Origin: Desulfobacteraceae bacterium
GTDB taxonomy: Bacteria > Desulfobacterota > Desulfobacteria > Desulfobacterales > JAABSP01
DNA: 37,442 nucleotides
Assembly (NCBI GenBank): GCA_011390345.1
Contig: JAABSP010000049.1
Span: 1-37,442 of the forward strand
Reading direction: 5' to 3'
The notes below the pieces were generated by a model. The model had not been told where the DNA came from. It searched no databases and worked only from the letters and a program-made list of their open reading frames with translations. The position numbers and the translations under genes were made by a program. Numbering within the stretch: the stretch's first letter is position 1; the number at the start of each line of letters is the position of its first letter. Below are positions 8,885 through 17,058 of this stretch, piece after piece.

Positions 8885-9438
8885 TGGGAGCTGAAAAACC
8901 GCGCATCCTCATCTCTCCGGTGGAGGATTTCGATGATGAACTGGTGGACCGGGTGGCCGCCGAAATCGAAAGGGCATTCGATTTTCCGGCCGAACGCCTC
9001 CCCCTGATCGACGATCTCTCCTTTGCCCATGATCCCGGTAGGAACCAGTTCCATTCCACGCCGATTCTGGAGCGGCTTGATGCATCCGCGCCGGAGCATT
9101 TCTTAAAGATCATCGGGATGACCCGGGTCGATCTCTTCATCCCCATCCTCACCCATGTCTACGGCGAGGCCCAGCTCGGGGGGCGGGCCTGCATTGTCTC
9201 CACCCACCGGCTGAAAGAGGAGATGAAGGCCGAGAGCACCTTCCTGGAGCGGGTGGCCAAAGAGGCCGTGCATGAGCTGGGGCACACCTTCAAGCTCCTC
9301 CACTGCAAGGACAAGACCTGCATCATGCACTACTGCCGGCACATCAGTGATGTGGACAGAAAGTCGGGGGATCTGTGCCGGTACTGCAAGATTCTTCTGG
9401 GGGATGAGGTGAAGCGGATCGGCAAAGCCGGCGATTAA
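8884..9438 (+). CDS. amzA: Archaemetzincin-type zinc metalloprotease
   Basis: 184 residues with the archaemetzincin signature HELGHTFKLLHC (zinc ligands H130, H134, H140; catalytic E131), followed by CIMHYC (C146, met-turn M148, C151) and a CRYC pair (165/168) that bind a second zinc in this family. The length is normal. The ATG at 8884 overlaps the stop of the sigma-54 activator by one base. A longer in-frame extension upstream to 8605 lies inside the activator gene and is not used. No signal peptide, so it is cytoplasmic. The biological substrate of bacterial archaemetzincins is unknown; coupling to a two-component system suggests it belongs to the same stress or regulatory response (inference). 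The stop overlaps the converging DUF2442 gene by four bases. Confidence 0.9.
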   Translation: MGAEKPRILISPVEDFDDELVDRVAAEIERAFDFPAERLPLIDDLSFAHDPGRNQFHSTPILERLDASAPEHFLKIIGMTRVDLFIPILTHVYGEAQLGGRACIVSTHRLKEEMKAESTFLERVAKEAVHELGHTFKLLHCKDKTCIMHYCRHISDVDRKSGDLCRYCKILLGDEVKRIGKAGD

Positions 9439-9743
9439 AGCACCTCTTCCATACGGCTTTCCAGCCACTGTTGAAAAGAGCGCTGACTTTCCCCCGACGG
9501 CTTTCCGAAGATAATTCCCTCCACGCTGATATCCTCATCCAGATCCGGCCAATGGATGCCCCCTCCCCTGCCGATCATGCGGCAATTGTTCCGCTCCTCG
9601 GACGTGCCGTGAAGCAGGCGGGAGAACCAGGCCAGTGGAACAGAGACCGTTCGACCATCATCGAGATCCACGATCAGGCTGTCGTCTGTCACAGAGACGT
9701 TCATGGCCAGGGGAGGCCGAGTTTCAATCGCCAAAGTACTCAT
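9435..9743 (-). CDS. DUF2442 family protein
   Basis: 102 residues with the DUF2442 core: TDDSLIVDLDDGRTVSVPL, then WFSRLLHGTSEER and GIHWPDLDEDISVEG. DUF2442 genes usually sit directly behind a DUF4160 gene and the pair is often treated as a putative toxin-antitoxin module; no molecular function is firmly established. The remains of a DUF4160 reading frame overlap its start by 20 bp. The protein has an extra C-terminal helix (about 76-102) beyond the core. The ATG at 9743 is the only good start. Confidence 0.85.
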   Translation of the reverse strand: MSTLAIETRPPLAMNVSVTDDSLIVDLDDGRTVSVPLAWFSRLLHGTSEERNNCRMIGRGGGIHWPDLDEDISVEGIIFGKPSGESQRSFQQWLESRMEEVL

Positions 9744-9816
9744 TCCAAGCCCTCAACAAATCGTCCTTGTAATGAAACAGCCATTCGAGATTTCGGACAT
9801 GCAACAGCTCAATGAT
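9724..9816 (-). pseudogene. DUF4160 gene remnant (C-terminal 30 codons)
   Basis: The minus-strand frame reads ...HYKDDLLRAWNEYFGD and stops within the start of DUF2442. This matches the conserved C-terminus of DUF4160 proteins (FLEAWxEYFG) and their usual overlap with DUF2442. Upstream the frame is closed by TAA at 9819-9817 and there is no usable start codon; the N-terminal three quarters of the family are absent. A deletion or frameshift has therefore destroyed the partner of DUF2442. The assignment rests on a short stretch. Confidence 0.65.
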
Positions 9817-9885
9817 TTATCGGAATACCGAATCTGCCCCGCAGCGTCTCCGCAAATCGGTCATTGGCTTTTGAAGAGACCATAA

Positions 9886-10824
9886 CTATGTCTCATCTTC
9901 TCCCGCGGTATGTAGAAACATCCGGGAGAGCCGGGCCCACCCGAGCTGCGGCAGACTTCCGTAGATGTCATACCCCAAAAATCCGCCGTCCGCGGCCAAC
10001 GGCGCAACCTCTTCGATGGCCCCGTAGAGCTGGTCGATCTCCGACTCCAGCACATCCCGGGCTTCGGTTCCGATCATCAGGTTCTTCAGATCCTTCCGCA
10101 GATTCTCGGCATGAACCCGCATCACCCAGCCGTCGGAATAAGGGGCTTTGTTGGCAAGACCGCCCGTCTCCCGGAGCGCGGGATTGATATCGGTCACCAC
10201 GCCGCTGACCGGAGAGAGCAGTGCGGCTCGCTTCTCCCCGCGGCGCAGAAGGATATGGGGCTGGTCCTGTCGGATCGGCTTCCCCATGAGCGGCGCCTCG
10301 ATTGCGTCGGGAGGCCCCAGCAACCGCAGGGCAAAATCATCGATACCGACCCGGACCGTTCCGCCCTCCTCCATCTTCAGCCATGTATGTCCCCGGTGAA
10401 AATAGTAGCCCTGGGGAATTTTAAATCCCTCAATATCCAGCACATCCACGGGCCGAACCACCGTATGCACCGCATACTGATCCTTAAAGTACTGGTCAAA
10501 ATCGCAGTCCCGGCAGCGGTAGCTCTGGGTGCAGGCCCTGAAGTCGATCCGGCCCTTCATGTGGTGGATGCAGGGGCGCTGCCAGGCCGGAAGCTTGCGC
10601 ATCCGCTCCTTCCAGAAGAGGATCGCGCCCCGGTTTCCTTCGGGAACCCTTCCTACCAACCGCGTGTTGCGGTTCTCTCCGGCCGTCTTCCGCATCACCC
10701 GGTCGAACCGGCAGGCCGGGCATTCGTAGTCGATTCGGCATTCCTTCTTCCGAACCACCCCCGCCTGCATCCAGAGACAGGGGCTGAACCCTGTGAAACC
10801 ATTTATCTTTTGTTTTGCATCCAT
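9886..10824 (-). CDS. Cys-rich protein with glycine-cleavage-H-like domain, copy 2
   Basis: 312 residues. The N-terminal half contains two related Cys motifs, CLWMQAG...CRIDYECPACRFD (16-41) and C...CTQSYRCRDCDFD, which could bind zinc or an iron-sulfur cluster. The C-terminal half has a GcvH/lipoyl-like hammerhead: GHTWLKMEEGGTVRVGIDDF and LLSPVSGVVTDIN. In true H-proteins the lipoylated Lys lies eight residues before the Pro of SPVSG; here that residue is Glu, with Lys one place off, so lipoylation is doubtful. The ATG at 10824 is preceded by GGAG six bases upstream; a longer frame to 11010 overlaps the neighbouring gene and is rejected. It ends in PLAADGG...DIYGSLPQLGW, shared with its tandem paralogue. 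Function unknown; not part of a glycine cleavage operon. Confidence 0.8.
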   Translation of the reverse strand: MDAKQKINGFTGFSPCLWMQAGVVRKKECRIDYECPACRFDRVMRKTAGENRNTRLVGRVPEGNRGAILFWKERMRKLPAWQRPCIHHMKGRIDFRACTQSYRCRDCDFDQYFKDQYAVHTVVRPVDVLDIEGFKIPQGYYFHRGHTWLKMEEGGTVRVGIDDFALRLLGPPDAIEAPLMGKPIRQDQPHILLRRGEKRAALLSPVSGVVTDINPALRETGGLANKAPYSDGWVMRVHAENLRKDLKNLMIGTEARDVLESEIDQLYGAIEEVAPLAADGGFLGYDIYGSLPQLGWARLSRMFLHTAGEDET

Positions 10825-10879
10825 TTTCGACTCCGTGAATGGAATGAGCAAATTCAATTGCGCACTCTCAAGCCCTGTT

Positions 10880-10894
10880 ACAAAGCTTTTGCCA
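10880..10894 (-). promoter_or_regulatory. Weak sigma-54-like site upstream of H-like copy 2
   Basis: TGGCAAAAGCTTTGT on the minus strand keeps the GG and TTG spacing of a -24/-12 promoter but has GT in place of the key GC at -12. It lies about 55 bp before the ATG at 10824. It may be a weak or decayed second promoter. Confidence 0.25.
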
Positions 10895-10915
10895 AAAATC
10901 CTGAAAATGGCAGGA

Positions 10916-10948
10916 CCTGCGGAAAGGGCTTTTTGATCTCTCCGCAGG
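10916..10948 (-). terminator. Stem-loop between the two H-like genes
   Basis: CCTGCGGA (10916-10923) and TCCGCAGG (10941-10948) form an 8-bp perfect stem with a 17-nt loop, just after the stop of copy 1. There is no U tract after the minus-strand 3' arm, so it may be an attenuator or processing site rather than a full terminator. Confidence 0.4.
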
Positions 10949-10973
10949 CCCCGGTTCATCTTTATCCATTGAA

Positions 10974-11966
10974 TCAGGTCTTGAGGAACCGCTTGGTCAG
11001 GTTCTGCCATCCGAGTTCGGGCAGGTTGCCGTAGATGTCGGTCTGCAGCAGACCGCCGTCTGCGGCCAGGGGTCCGGCCACCTCTTCGATCATCTGCTCG
11101 AGCTGCCCCACCTCCTCATTCATCCAGTTGATGCTCGTGCCTTCGCTCATCAGCGCCTTGACCGACTTTTTGATGTCGCCGGTGCGGATCAGAAAGAGCC
11201 ATCCGTCGCCGTAGGGATCTTCATTTGCAATCTGCGGATTCTCTCTCATCTTCTGGTTGACATCGGTGATCACACCACCCACCGGAGAGAGCACATCTGC
11301 CAGATTGTCCTTGCGCCGCATTCCCCAGCCCACGCGGTCCGGATCGAGTTCCTTGCCCATCAGCGGAAGATCGAGCGCGTCGGCCTTTCCAAAGACCTTC
11401 TGGGTGAAATCGTCGATGCCTATGCGGATGTATCCGCCGCTTTCGATCCGGGCCCAGGTGTGGCCATTGTGGAAGTGATAGTCCACGGGAACCGCAAAGC
11501 CCTTGACCTGATGGACCTCGAAGGGGACGCTCCGGGTATTCGGGGACAGGACATCTTCGAAATACTGGTCGAAGTCGCAGTGTCCGCACTCGTAGTTGTA
11601 TGCGCAGATCCGGTTTTCGATCCGGTTGGTGAGGCTGTGGCGGCAGACCCGGTGCATTGAGGGCCGCATCCGCAGCGAATCCTGCCAGGTCAACTGCTTT
11701 CCTTCGGCCGCCTTCCGCAGCATCCCGTGATCGTATTTGCAGGTGTTGCAGTCATAATAATTGTTGCAGTTCTTGAATCTGGCCAGCCCCGCCTGCATCC
11801 AGATGCAGGGGTTGTCAGTTTTGGCCTGCTGATCGGGCCGAACCATCCAGACCTGTCCGCCGAAGACCGCGCCGATCTCCTGCCCCTGCCCCAGATCCCG
11901 ATGCGCACCCTTGCGATAGGTCGAACCGAATCCTACATGGCTTTTCTTGTTCTCTTTGGTTGTCAT
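10974..11966 (-). CDS. Cys-rich protein with glycine-cleavage-H-like domain, copy 1
   Basis: 330 residues, tandem paralogue of the gene downstream, with the same layout: CIWMQAGLARFKNC plus YYDCNTCKYDHGM, then C...CAYNYECGHCDFDQYF, then the H-like domain (GHTWARIESGGYIRIGIDDF, VLSPVGGVITDVN) and the closing PLAADGG...DIYGNLPELGW. The position that carries lipoyl-lysine in GcvH is Asp here. The ATG at 11966 has AGGAGG with eight bases spacing; an ATG seven codons earlier contains the ribosome site and is rejected. About 80 bases upstream lies a strong sigma-54 promoter. No transmembrane segment or signal peptide is evident, so a soluble redox or metal-binding role in the cytoplasm is the cautious reading. 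Confidence 0.85.
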   Translation of the reverse strand: MTTKENKKSHVGFGSTYRKGAHRDLGQGQEIGAVFGGQVWMVRPDQQAKTDNPCIWMQAGLARFKNCNNYYDCNTCKYDHGMLRKAAEGKQLTWQDSLRMRPSMHRVCRHSLTNRIENRICAYNYECGHCDFDQYFEDVLSPNTRSVPFEVHQVKGFAVPVDYHFHNGHTWARIESGGYIRIGIDDFTQKVFGKADALDLPLMGKELDPDRVGWGMRRKDNLADVLSPVGGVITDVNQKMRENPQIANEDPYGDGWLFLIRTGDIKKSVKALMSEGTSINWMNEEVGQLEQMIEEVAGPLAADGGLLQTDIYGNLPELGWQNLTKRFLKT

Positions 11967-12046
11967 CTCTCTTTCCTCCTGTTTCATTTATCATTAAATT
12001 GAAAAGTTTTCACTCGTTTCTCATGCTTTGTTGCAGATTTATAAGA

Positions 12047-12061
12047 GCAAGGGCTGTGCCA
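12047..12061 (-). promoter_or_regulatory. Sigma-54 (-24/-12) promoter of the H-like gene pair
   Basis: The minus strand reads TGGCACAGCCCTTGC, matching the consensus TGGCACG-N4-TTGC at all positions except the seventh, with exact GG-to-GC spacing. Transcription would start near 12036, giving a leader of about 70 nt before the ATG at 11966. It needs an NtrC-type activator; one is encoded at 7538-8884. Confidence 0.85.
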
Positions 12062-12241
12062 TACCTTTTAAAAGCGGTTGTTATTTTTTCATCTATCTGA
12101 TTCTATTAATCATTATTCATAGCAGATCGATAGGGCTCCTGTGGCAGAATCCATTGCAGATGTTGAAGAATCCAACAATCCTTATGCGACGTGAAGTCCC
12201 TTTTGATCTATTTATATTGATATAACATAGCCTTAACTCAA

Positions 12242-12279
12242 TGTAGCAGAATTCGACACCCATGTAGGAATTCTCTACA
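12242..12279. promoter_or_regulatory. Two palindromic sites 21 bp apart, candidate enhancer (UAS) for the sigma-54 activator
   Basis: Two 17-bp inverted repeats, TGTAGCAGAATTCGACA (12242-12258) and TGTAGGAATTCTCTACA (12263-12279), have centres exactly 21 bp apart, two helical turns. They lie about 180-230 bp upstream of the -24 element, the usual place for NtrC-type activator sites. Confidence 0.65.
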
Positions 12280-12447
12280 TCCATTCAGCTCCTCTCCCGA
12301 TGCCTGCAAAAGGAGTTTTTTTCAAAGAAAAATCCTGCTATATTCACAGATCATATGGAGATCTCCTCGCAGCTTCGCAATGAGGGTAAAAAAAGCTTTT
12401 GCCGGGAACGGCTTCTGATGGAATGGAACGACAAAAGGGGGCAAAAG

Positions 12448-13236
12448 ATGAAACAGGAAAGCGGCATGATGGCAATGGCAATCGGAATGATCCTGTTTTC
12501 CACATCCTGCATGTTGCTCGAAAAGCAGGAAATTCCTGTGACCGCCTATCCGGAGGCCGAAAGGGAATTGCCTGCACAAGCCTCTATAGCAGCAGGGACG
12601 GAGCAGGATATGGAGGGAACAAAGCAGTATGCGGAGGACGGAACCCTTACCTATTGGCAGGGGGAAAACCTGACGGGCCCGTTGGAGAATGATCCGGAAT
12701 TTCTTCAACTTCAGCAGGAGAATGCGGATGGCGGGATCGCTATGGCCTTTGTCCGCCACTATGCAGATCAACTGAAACTGAAAAATCCCGCAGATGAGCT
12801 TCGCCTCTCTTCGGTACAGACCGATGAACTCGGCATGACCCATGTCCGCGTTCGGCAGCGATATGAAGGGATTCCGGTCTGGGGGGCCGAGATGATCGTC
12901 CATCTCAATCCGGCCAATCAGGTCTATCTGATGGAGGGGCAATACATCCCGACGCCGACGGAGATCGAAACCGAGCCGGCACTAACGCCCCTGGATGCCA
13001 TGAACCGGGCCGCGCTGCACCTGGGCAAAGGGACCTGCACCGGGTGCGAAACGGAATTGATGATCTATCCCGAATCTCCCGGCCGCGGCCCCTGTCTGGC
13101 CTACCGGGTCCGCATCCGGCCGAGCCTTACCGAAGGCTGGAACTACTTTATCGATGCCCGGACAGGCGGTATTCTCAACCGCTATTCCACGGTACAGACG
13201 AGCAATTCTCAACCCTCAATTCCCCCTATTGAATAA
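12448..13236 (+). CDS. Free-standing FTP/PepSY propeptide-like secreted protein
   Basis: 262 residues. It starts with MKQESGMMAMAIGMILFSTSC, a short charged start, hydrophobic stretch and Cys resembling a lipoprotein signal, although the lipobox is weak. The body matches the propeptide part of M4 (thermolysin-type) proteases: an FTP-like segment (FVRHYADQLKL... to IPVWGAEMIVHLNP) and a PepSY-like segment (CLAYRVRI...GWNYFIDARTGGIL). No protease domain follows; the frame stops 12 bp before an M4 protease that has its own propeptide. It may act as a separate inhibitor or chaperone of that enzyme (inference). The ATG at 12448 follows AGGGGGCAAAAG; the extension to 12355 has no ribosome site. Confidence 0.75.
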   Translation: MKQESGMMAMAIGMILFSTSCMLLEKQEIPVTAYPEAERELPAQASIAAGTEQDMEGTKQYAEDGTLTYWQGENLTGPLENDPEFLQLQQENADGGIAMAFVRHYADQLKLKNPADELRLSSVQTDELGMTHVRVRQRYEGIPVWGAEMIVHLNPANQVYLMEGQYIPTPTEIETEPALTPLDAMNRAALHLGKGTCTGCETELMIYPESPGRGPCLAYRVRIRPSLTEGWNYFIDARTGGILNRYSTVQTSNSQPSIPPIE

Positions 13237-13248
13237 AGGAGGCCTCTC

Positions 13249-16086
13249 ATGAAAAGAACTTGGTTGCCGATCATCGCTTCCTTCACCATTCTTCTTCTCT
13301 TCAGACTCTTATCCGGAGCCCCGGCAGCAGCATTTGCAAAGACCGGGCCAAAGGAGATCGAACAGCGGCTGAAGAAAACGCTGGAGCAGATTTCCGAAAA
13401 AGCCGATGCTTCCGAGACGCCAGAGTCGCTTTCCGCAAGATCCGATCCTTCCGGAAGACAGGCCCCGAGATCCCTTCCGGCCCAGGAAGTGCGCATCCGG
13501 CCCAAAACCCAAACCCCCATGCAGATCCGGGTCACTTCTCCGAGCCGGGGGACCCGCATGACCGCTCAATCCGAAGAGGAGATTGCCAGAGACTTTCTCA
13601 GAAGCCACAGGGCACTGCTCAACCTGATCGATCCGGACGAGGAATTGCTGCTGGAATCGAAATTGCAGGATAACATAGGATACACCCATCTCCGATACGC
13701 CCAGCGTTATTTCAATATCCCGGTCTGGCCGGCGGAGCTGATAGTTCACCTCGATCCGACGGGCAACCCCTATCTCTTAAACGGCGCTTTCGTTCCAACC
13801 CCGAAAAAGGCGGCCCTGCATCCGGAGCTGACCGCGGAAGATGCTGAAGCCCGGGCAAGGGAGCATGTTTCCGGGGGCGATGGCGCAGCAGTTGTTGCTC
13901 CGGAACTGATCTTCTATGCGGACATGGAAAGACGACCACAACTGGCATGGAAGACGGAGCTGACCCTCTCCCTCACCGAAAAATGGGTGGTGGTGGTGGA
14001 TGCGGTGAGCGGAGCCATTCTCACCGCGTACAACCGGGTTCCGGATGCTTCGGCAAGCGGATCAGGGGTCGATCTTCTCGGCGTCCGCCGGAACATCGAA
14101 CTCTGGCAGGCCGAGGGCGAATACTATATGGTCAACACCGCAAAGCCCATGTATGACCCGGCCGCATCGGCCCCGCCAAACCCGGATGAAACCCGCGGCG
14201 GCATCATCATCCTCGATGCGGAGAATCAGCCCCCCACCAGCGATGTGCAGTATCTCTCCCACATCACCCATGTCACCTCCGGAAGCACAAACGAGAACTG
14301 GCTGCCCGATGCGGTGAGCGCGGCCCGCAATATATCGGAATCCTACGACTACTTTCTGGAACGCCACAATCGGGATTCCATTGACGGCCAGGGCGGCTCC
14401 ATCATCGCGATCGTCCGGGTGGGGCAGAACTTTGCCAATGCGGCCTGGGCCGATATGATGATCTTCGGGGATGCGCAGCCATTTGCCGCGGCCCTGGATG
14501 TGGTGGCCCACGAACTGGCCCACGGCGTGACCACCGCAACGGCCAACCTGATCTACCAGAACCAGTCGGGCGCGCTCAACGAGGCCTTTTCCGATATCTT
14601 CGGAGAGATGACCGAGGCCAGGACCAACGGTTCCACGGACTGGGTGCTGGGAACCCGTCTGCCGGAACAGATCCGGAGCCTTTCAGACCCCGCTTCCCAG
14701 GATACCGGAATCGGCCGGCCCTACCCTTCCAGGATGAGCGAGTACATCAACACCTATCAGGATTACGGCGGGGTGCATCTAAACGCCACCATCATCACCC
14801 ATGCCTTCTATCTGCTGGCCCAGGGCATGGACGGCGCGATCGGAATGCGGGATGCCGAAAGGATCTTCTACCGGGCGCTGGCCTACCATCTCGTCTCCAG
14901 CTCCCGCTTTATCGACGCCCGGCTCGCCTGCATCGTTTCTGCAGAGGAACTCTTCGGCCAGGGATCTGCCCAGGCCATCCGAACCGCGGCCGCGTTCGAT
15001 GCGGTGGAGATCACCGATGCGGAACCGACCCCGAACCCCGATGAGACCGAATACATTCCCCCGCCTTCGGGGCCCGATGCCATCCTCTTTGTCTATTACG
15101 ACGAGGGACAAGGGGACCATTATCTGGGACGGCGCCAGTCAGGTGATCCGGCGGCCGGGGTTCGCCTCTCCCATTTCCCGGTCTCCCCGGCAAGGGCTTC
15201 GGTGAGAGAAGATGGCGGCTTTGCCGCATTTGTGAACAAGTTCAACGATATGTGCCTGATCCTGACGGACGGAGCCGGAACCGAGGAGTGTCTCGGATAT
15301 GAGGGGCTAGTCAGCTCCGTGGCCATGTCGCCGGACGGCCGGTTCTACGGGTTCGTCTTCCTGGATGAAACCGGAATGCCCGGAGATTCCATTACGGTGA
15401 TCGACACCGACAGCGACAATGATGTCACATATGAACTGGTAGCTCCCGCGTTCGACGGCGTCTCTACCAACACCATCATCCGGGCCGATGCCATGACCTT
15501 CACCTCGGACAACCGGTATATCGTCTATGATGCCCTCAACCGGATCGAACTTTTAGATGGGGCCAAATACGACGCCTGGAGCATCTATGCCATCGATCTG
15601 ACCAACGGACAGACCCTTGTGCTGATGCCGCCCACCGGAAAACTCGACATCGGCTTTCCAGCCCTGAGCCAGACCAACGACAACTTCATCACCTATGATG
15701 CATTCGATCCCAACATCACCGGTTCCACCATCTATGCCCAGAACATGATCAAAAACACCACACACACGATTACAGAAGTTTCTGGGGACTGGGGAACGCC
15801 CTTTTATATGGCCGATGATTCCGGCATCATCTATTCCCAGCGAAACCCGACCATTCCCACCGGTTTCAATATCTGGCTGCAACCATTGGCCGGGGATCGG
15901 ATCACCCCTGCCGGCGAACCTTCCCTGTATCTCACTAACGCGGATTTCGGTGTGGTCTACCGTAGGGAGGCCTTGCCGGATGAACCCGACGTGCCGGACA
16001 ATGGAGATGATGACGTTGTTGTGCCGGATGATGGGAACGGCGGAGGCGGAGGCGGCGGATGCTTTATCGGGGCTGCGGGTTTCTGA
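13249..16086 (+). CDS. Secreted M4-family (thermolysin-like) metalloprotease with C-terminal propeller region
   Basis: 945 residues. Signal peptide 1-30 (WLPIIASFTILLLF core, AFA-K cleavage); propeptide with FTP and PepSY parts (about 105-265); M4 catalytic domain (about 280-605) with zinc ligands H421 and H425 in HELAHG, E422, third ligand E445 in NEAFSD, and the transition-state His510 in DYGGVHLN. Residues about 620-915 look like a TolB/WD-type propeller (SPDGRFYGFVF, TSDNRYIVYD, MADDSGIIYS). The tail is acidic, then GGGGGGGCFIGAAGF and stop. Gly-rich plus CFI tails are common in delta-proteobacterial exported proteins and may be an anchoring signal, though usually longer. A good ribosome site (AAAGGAGG) precedes the ATG. 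It forms an operon with the propeptide protein. Confidence 0.9.
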   Translation: MKRTWLPIIASFTILLLFRLLSGAPAAAFAKTGPKEIEQRLKKTLEQISEKADASETPESLSARSDPSGRQAPRSLPAQEVRIRPKTQTPMQIRVTSPSRGTRMTAQSEEEIARDFLRSHRALLNLIDPDEELLLESKLQDNIGYTHLRYAQRYFNIPVWPAELIVHLDPTGNPYLLNGAFVPTPKKAALHPELTAEDAEARAREHVSGGDGAAVVAPELIFYADMERRPQLAWKTELTLSLTEKWVVVVDAVSGAILTAYNRVPDASASGSGVDLLGVRRNIELWQAEGEYYMVNTAKPMYDPAASAPPNPDETRGGIIILDAENQPPTSDVQYLSHITHVTSGSTNENWLPDAVSAARNISESYDYFLERHNRDSIDGQGGSIIAIVRVGQNFANAAWADMMIFGDAQPFAAALDVVAHELAHGVTTATANLIYQNQSGALNEAFSDIFGEMTEARTNGSTDWVLGTRLPEQIRSLSDPASQDTGIGRPYPSRMSEYINTYQDYGGVHLNATIITHAFYLLAQGMDGAIGMRDAERIFYRALAYHLVSSSRFIDARLACIVSAEELFGQGSAQAIRTAAAFDAVEITDAEPTPNPDETEYIPPPSGPDAILFVYYDEGQGDHYLGRRQSGDPAAGVRLSHFPVSPARASVREDGGFAAFVNKFNDMCLILTDGAGTEECLGYEGLVSSVAMSPDGRFYGFVFLDETGMPGDSITVIDTDSDNDVTYELVAPAFDGVSTNTIIRADAMTFTSDNRYIVYDALNRIELLDGAKYDAWSIYAIDLTNGQTLVLMPPTGKLDIGFPALSQTNDNFITYDAFDPNITGSTIYAQNMIKNTTHTITEVSGDWGTPFYMADDSGIIYSQRNPTIPTGFNIWLQPLAGDRITPAGEPSLYLTNADFGVVYRREALPDEPDVPDNGDDDVVVPDDGNGGGGGGGCFIGAAGF

Positions 16087-16176
16087 TTGTGCAGAAACCT
16101 CTTGAAAAAAATCTATCTTACCGGTAGAAAGGAGGGCTTTGAAAAAACGAAAGCGATATCGAACACAGGAGAAACC

Positions 16177-17058
16177 ATGAAAGGCATCATCCTCGCCGGG
16201 GGATCGGGAACCCGGCTCTATCCGGTCACAAAGGTGGTGAGCAAGCAGCTCCTGCCGGTCTATGACAAGCCGATGATCTACTATCCCCTTTCGGTGCTCA
16301 TGCTCGCGGGCATCCGGGATATCCTGATCATCTCCACCCCCCATGACCTGCCCCTCTTCAAGCAGCTTCTGGGGGACGGAACCCAGTGGGGCGTCTCCTT
16401 TGCCTATGCGGAGCAGCCCCGGCCCGAGGGATTGGCCCAAGCATTTGTCATCGGCAGGGATTTTGTTGGGGACGGAAATGTCTGCCTGATTTTGGGGGAC
16501 AACATCTTCTACGGGTACGGCTTTTCGGGCCAACTAAAGAATGCCCGAACCCGGGAATCGGGCGCGACGGTCTTCGGCTACTGGGTCAAAGATCCCCAGC
16601 GGTACGGCGTGGTCCGTTTCGATGATGCGGGCAAAGCGGTGGAGATCGTGGAGAAGCCGGAAAACCCCTCCACCAACTATGCGGTGACGGGCCTCTATTT
16701 CTACGACAACCGTGTGCTGGACATTGCGGCCGATCTGAAGCCCTCTCCCAGAGGAGAGCTGGAGATCACCGATGTCAACATGGTCTACCTGGAGATGGAG
16801 GCTCTCCAGGTGGAGCGGCTGGGCCGGGGAACCGCATGGCTCGACACCGGAACCCACGAGACCCTGATCCAGGCGGGCCGCTTTATCGAGACCATCGAGG
16901 CGAGACAGGGGTTGAAGATCGCATGTGTGGAGGAGATCGCCTATCGGATGAAGTACATCGACGATGCCCAACTGGAAGCTCTGGCCAGACCCCTGGCCAA
17001 GAACAGCTATGGCCAGTATCTTTTGGACCTGCTCACCTACAAGAGGATTCCCGAATGA
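16177..17058 (+). CDS. rfbA: Glucose-1-phosphate thymidylyltransferase
   Basis: 293 residues, standard length. It makes dTDP-glucose from dTTP and glucose-1-phosphate, the first step of dTDP-L-rhamnose synthesis. Visible motifs are the nucleotidyltransferase signature [11 protein letters not shown] (9-19), [16 protein letters not shown] with its metal-binding Asp, EKP, and [11 protein letters not shown]. The ATG at 16177 follows AGGAG six bases upstream; an in-frame extension back to 16087 lies in front of this ribosome site and is rejected. It overlaps rfbC by four bases (ATGA). rfbB, the 4,6-dehydratase, is absent here; the epimerase-family gene at 26661 is a distant candidate only. Confidence 0.95.
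   Translation: MKGIILAGGSGTRLYPVTKVVSKQLLPVYDKPMIYYPLSVLMLAGIRDILIISTPHDLPLFKQLLGDGTQWGVSFAYAEQPRPEGLAQAFVIGRDFVGDGNVCLILGDNIFYGYGFSGQLKNARTRESGATVFGYWVKDPQRYGVVRFDDAGKAVEIVEKPENPSTNYAVTGLYFYDNRVLDIAADLKPSPRGELEITDVNMVYLEMEALQVERLGRGTAWLDTGTHETLIQAGRFIETIEARQGLKIACVEEIAYRMKYIDDAQLEALARPLAKNSYGQYLLDLLTYKRIPE

Larger units (their letters stand above)
11967..12447. other. Regulatory intergenic region between H-like copy 1 and the propeptide lipoprotein
   Basis: An AT-rich 481-bp divergent region. It holds a sigma-54 promoter reading left (12047-12061) and two palindromic sites (12242-12279) placed as enhancer sites. The open frame at 12028-12225 has no ribosome site, resembles no family and is not called. 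An in-frame extension of the propeptide gene from 12355 lies before its ribosome site. Confidence 0.6.

Noticed and set aside
12138-12155. Plus-strand TGGCAG...TTGCAG resembling a sigma-54 promoter for the propeptide gene
   Set aside because: The distance between GG and GC is 11 instead of 10 bases, which normally abolishes activity, and it is about 290 bp from the start codon.
12028-12225. 65-codon open frame in the AT-rich intergenic region
   Set aside because: No ribosome site, no recognisable family, and it covers the sigma-54 promoter.
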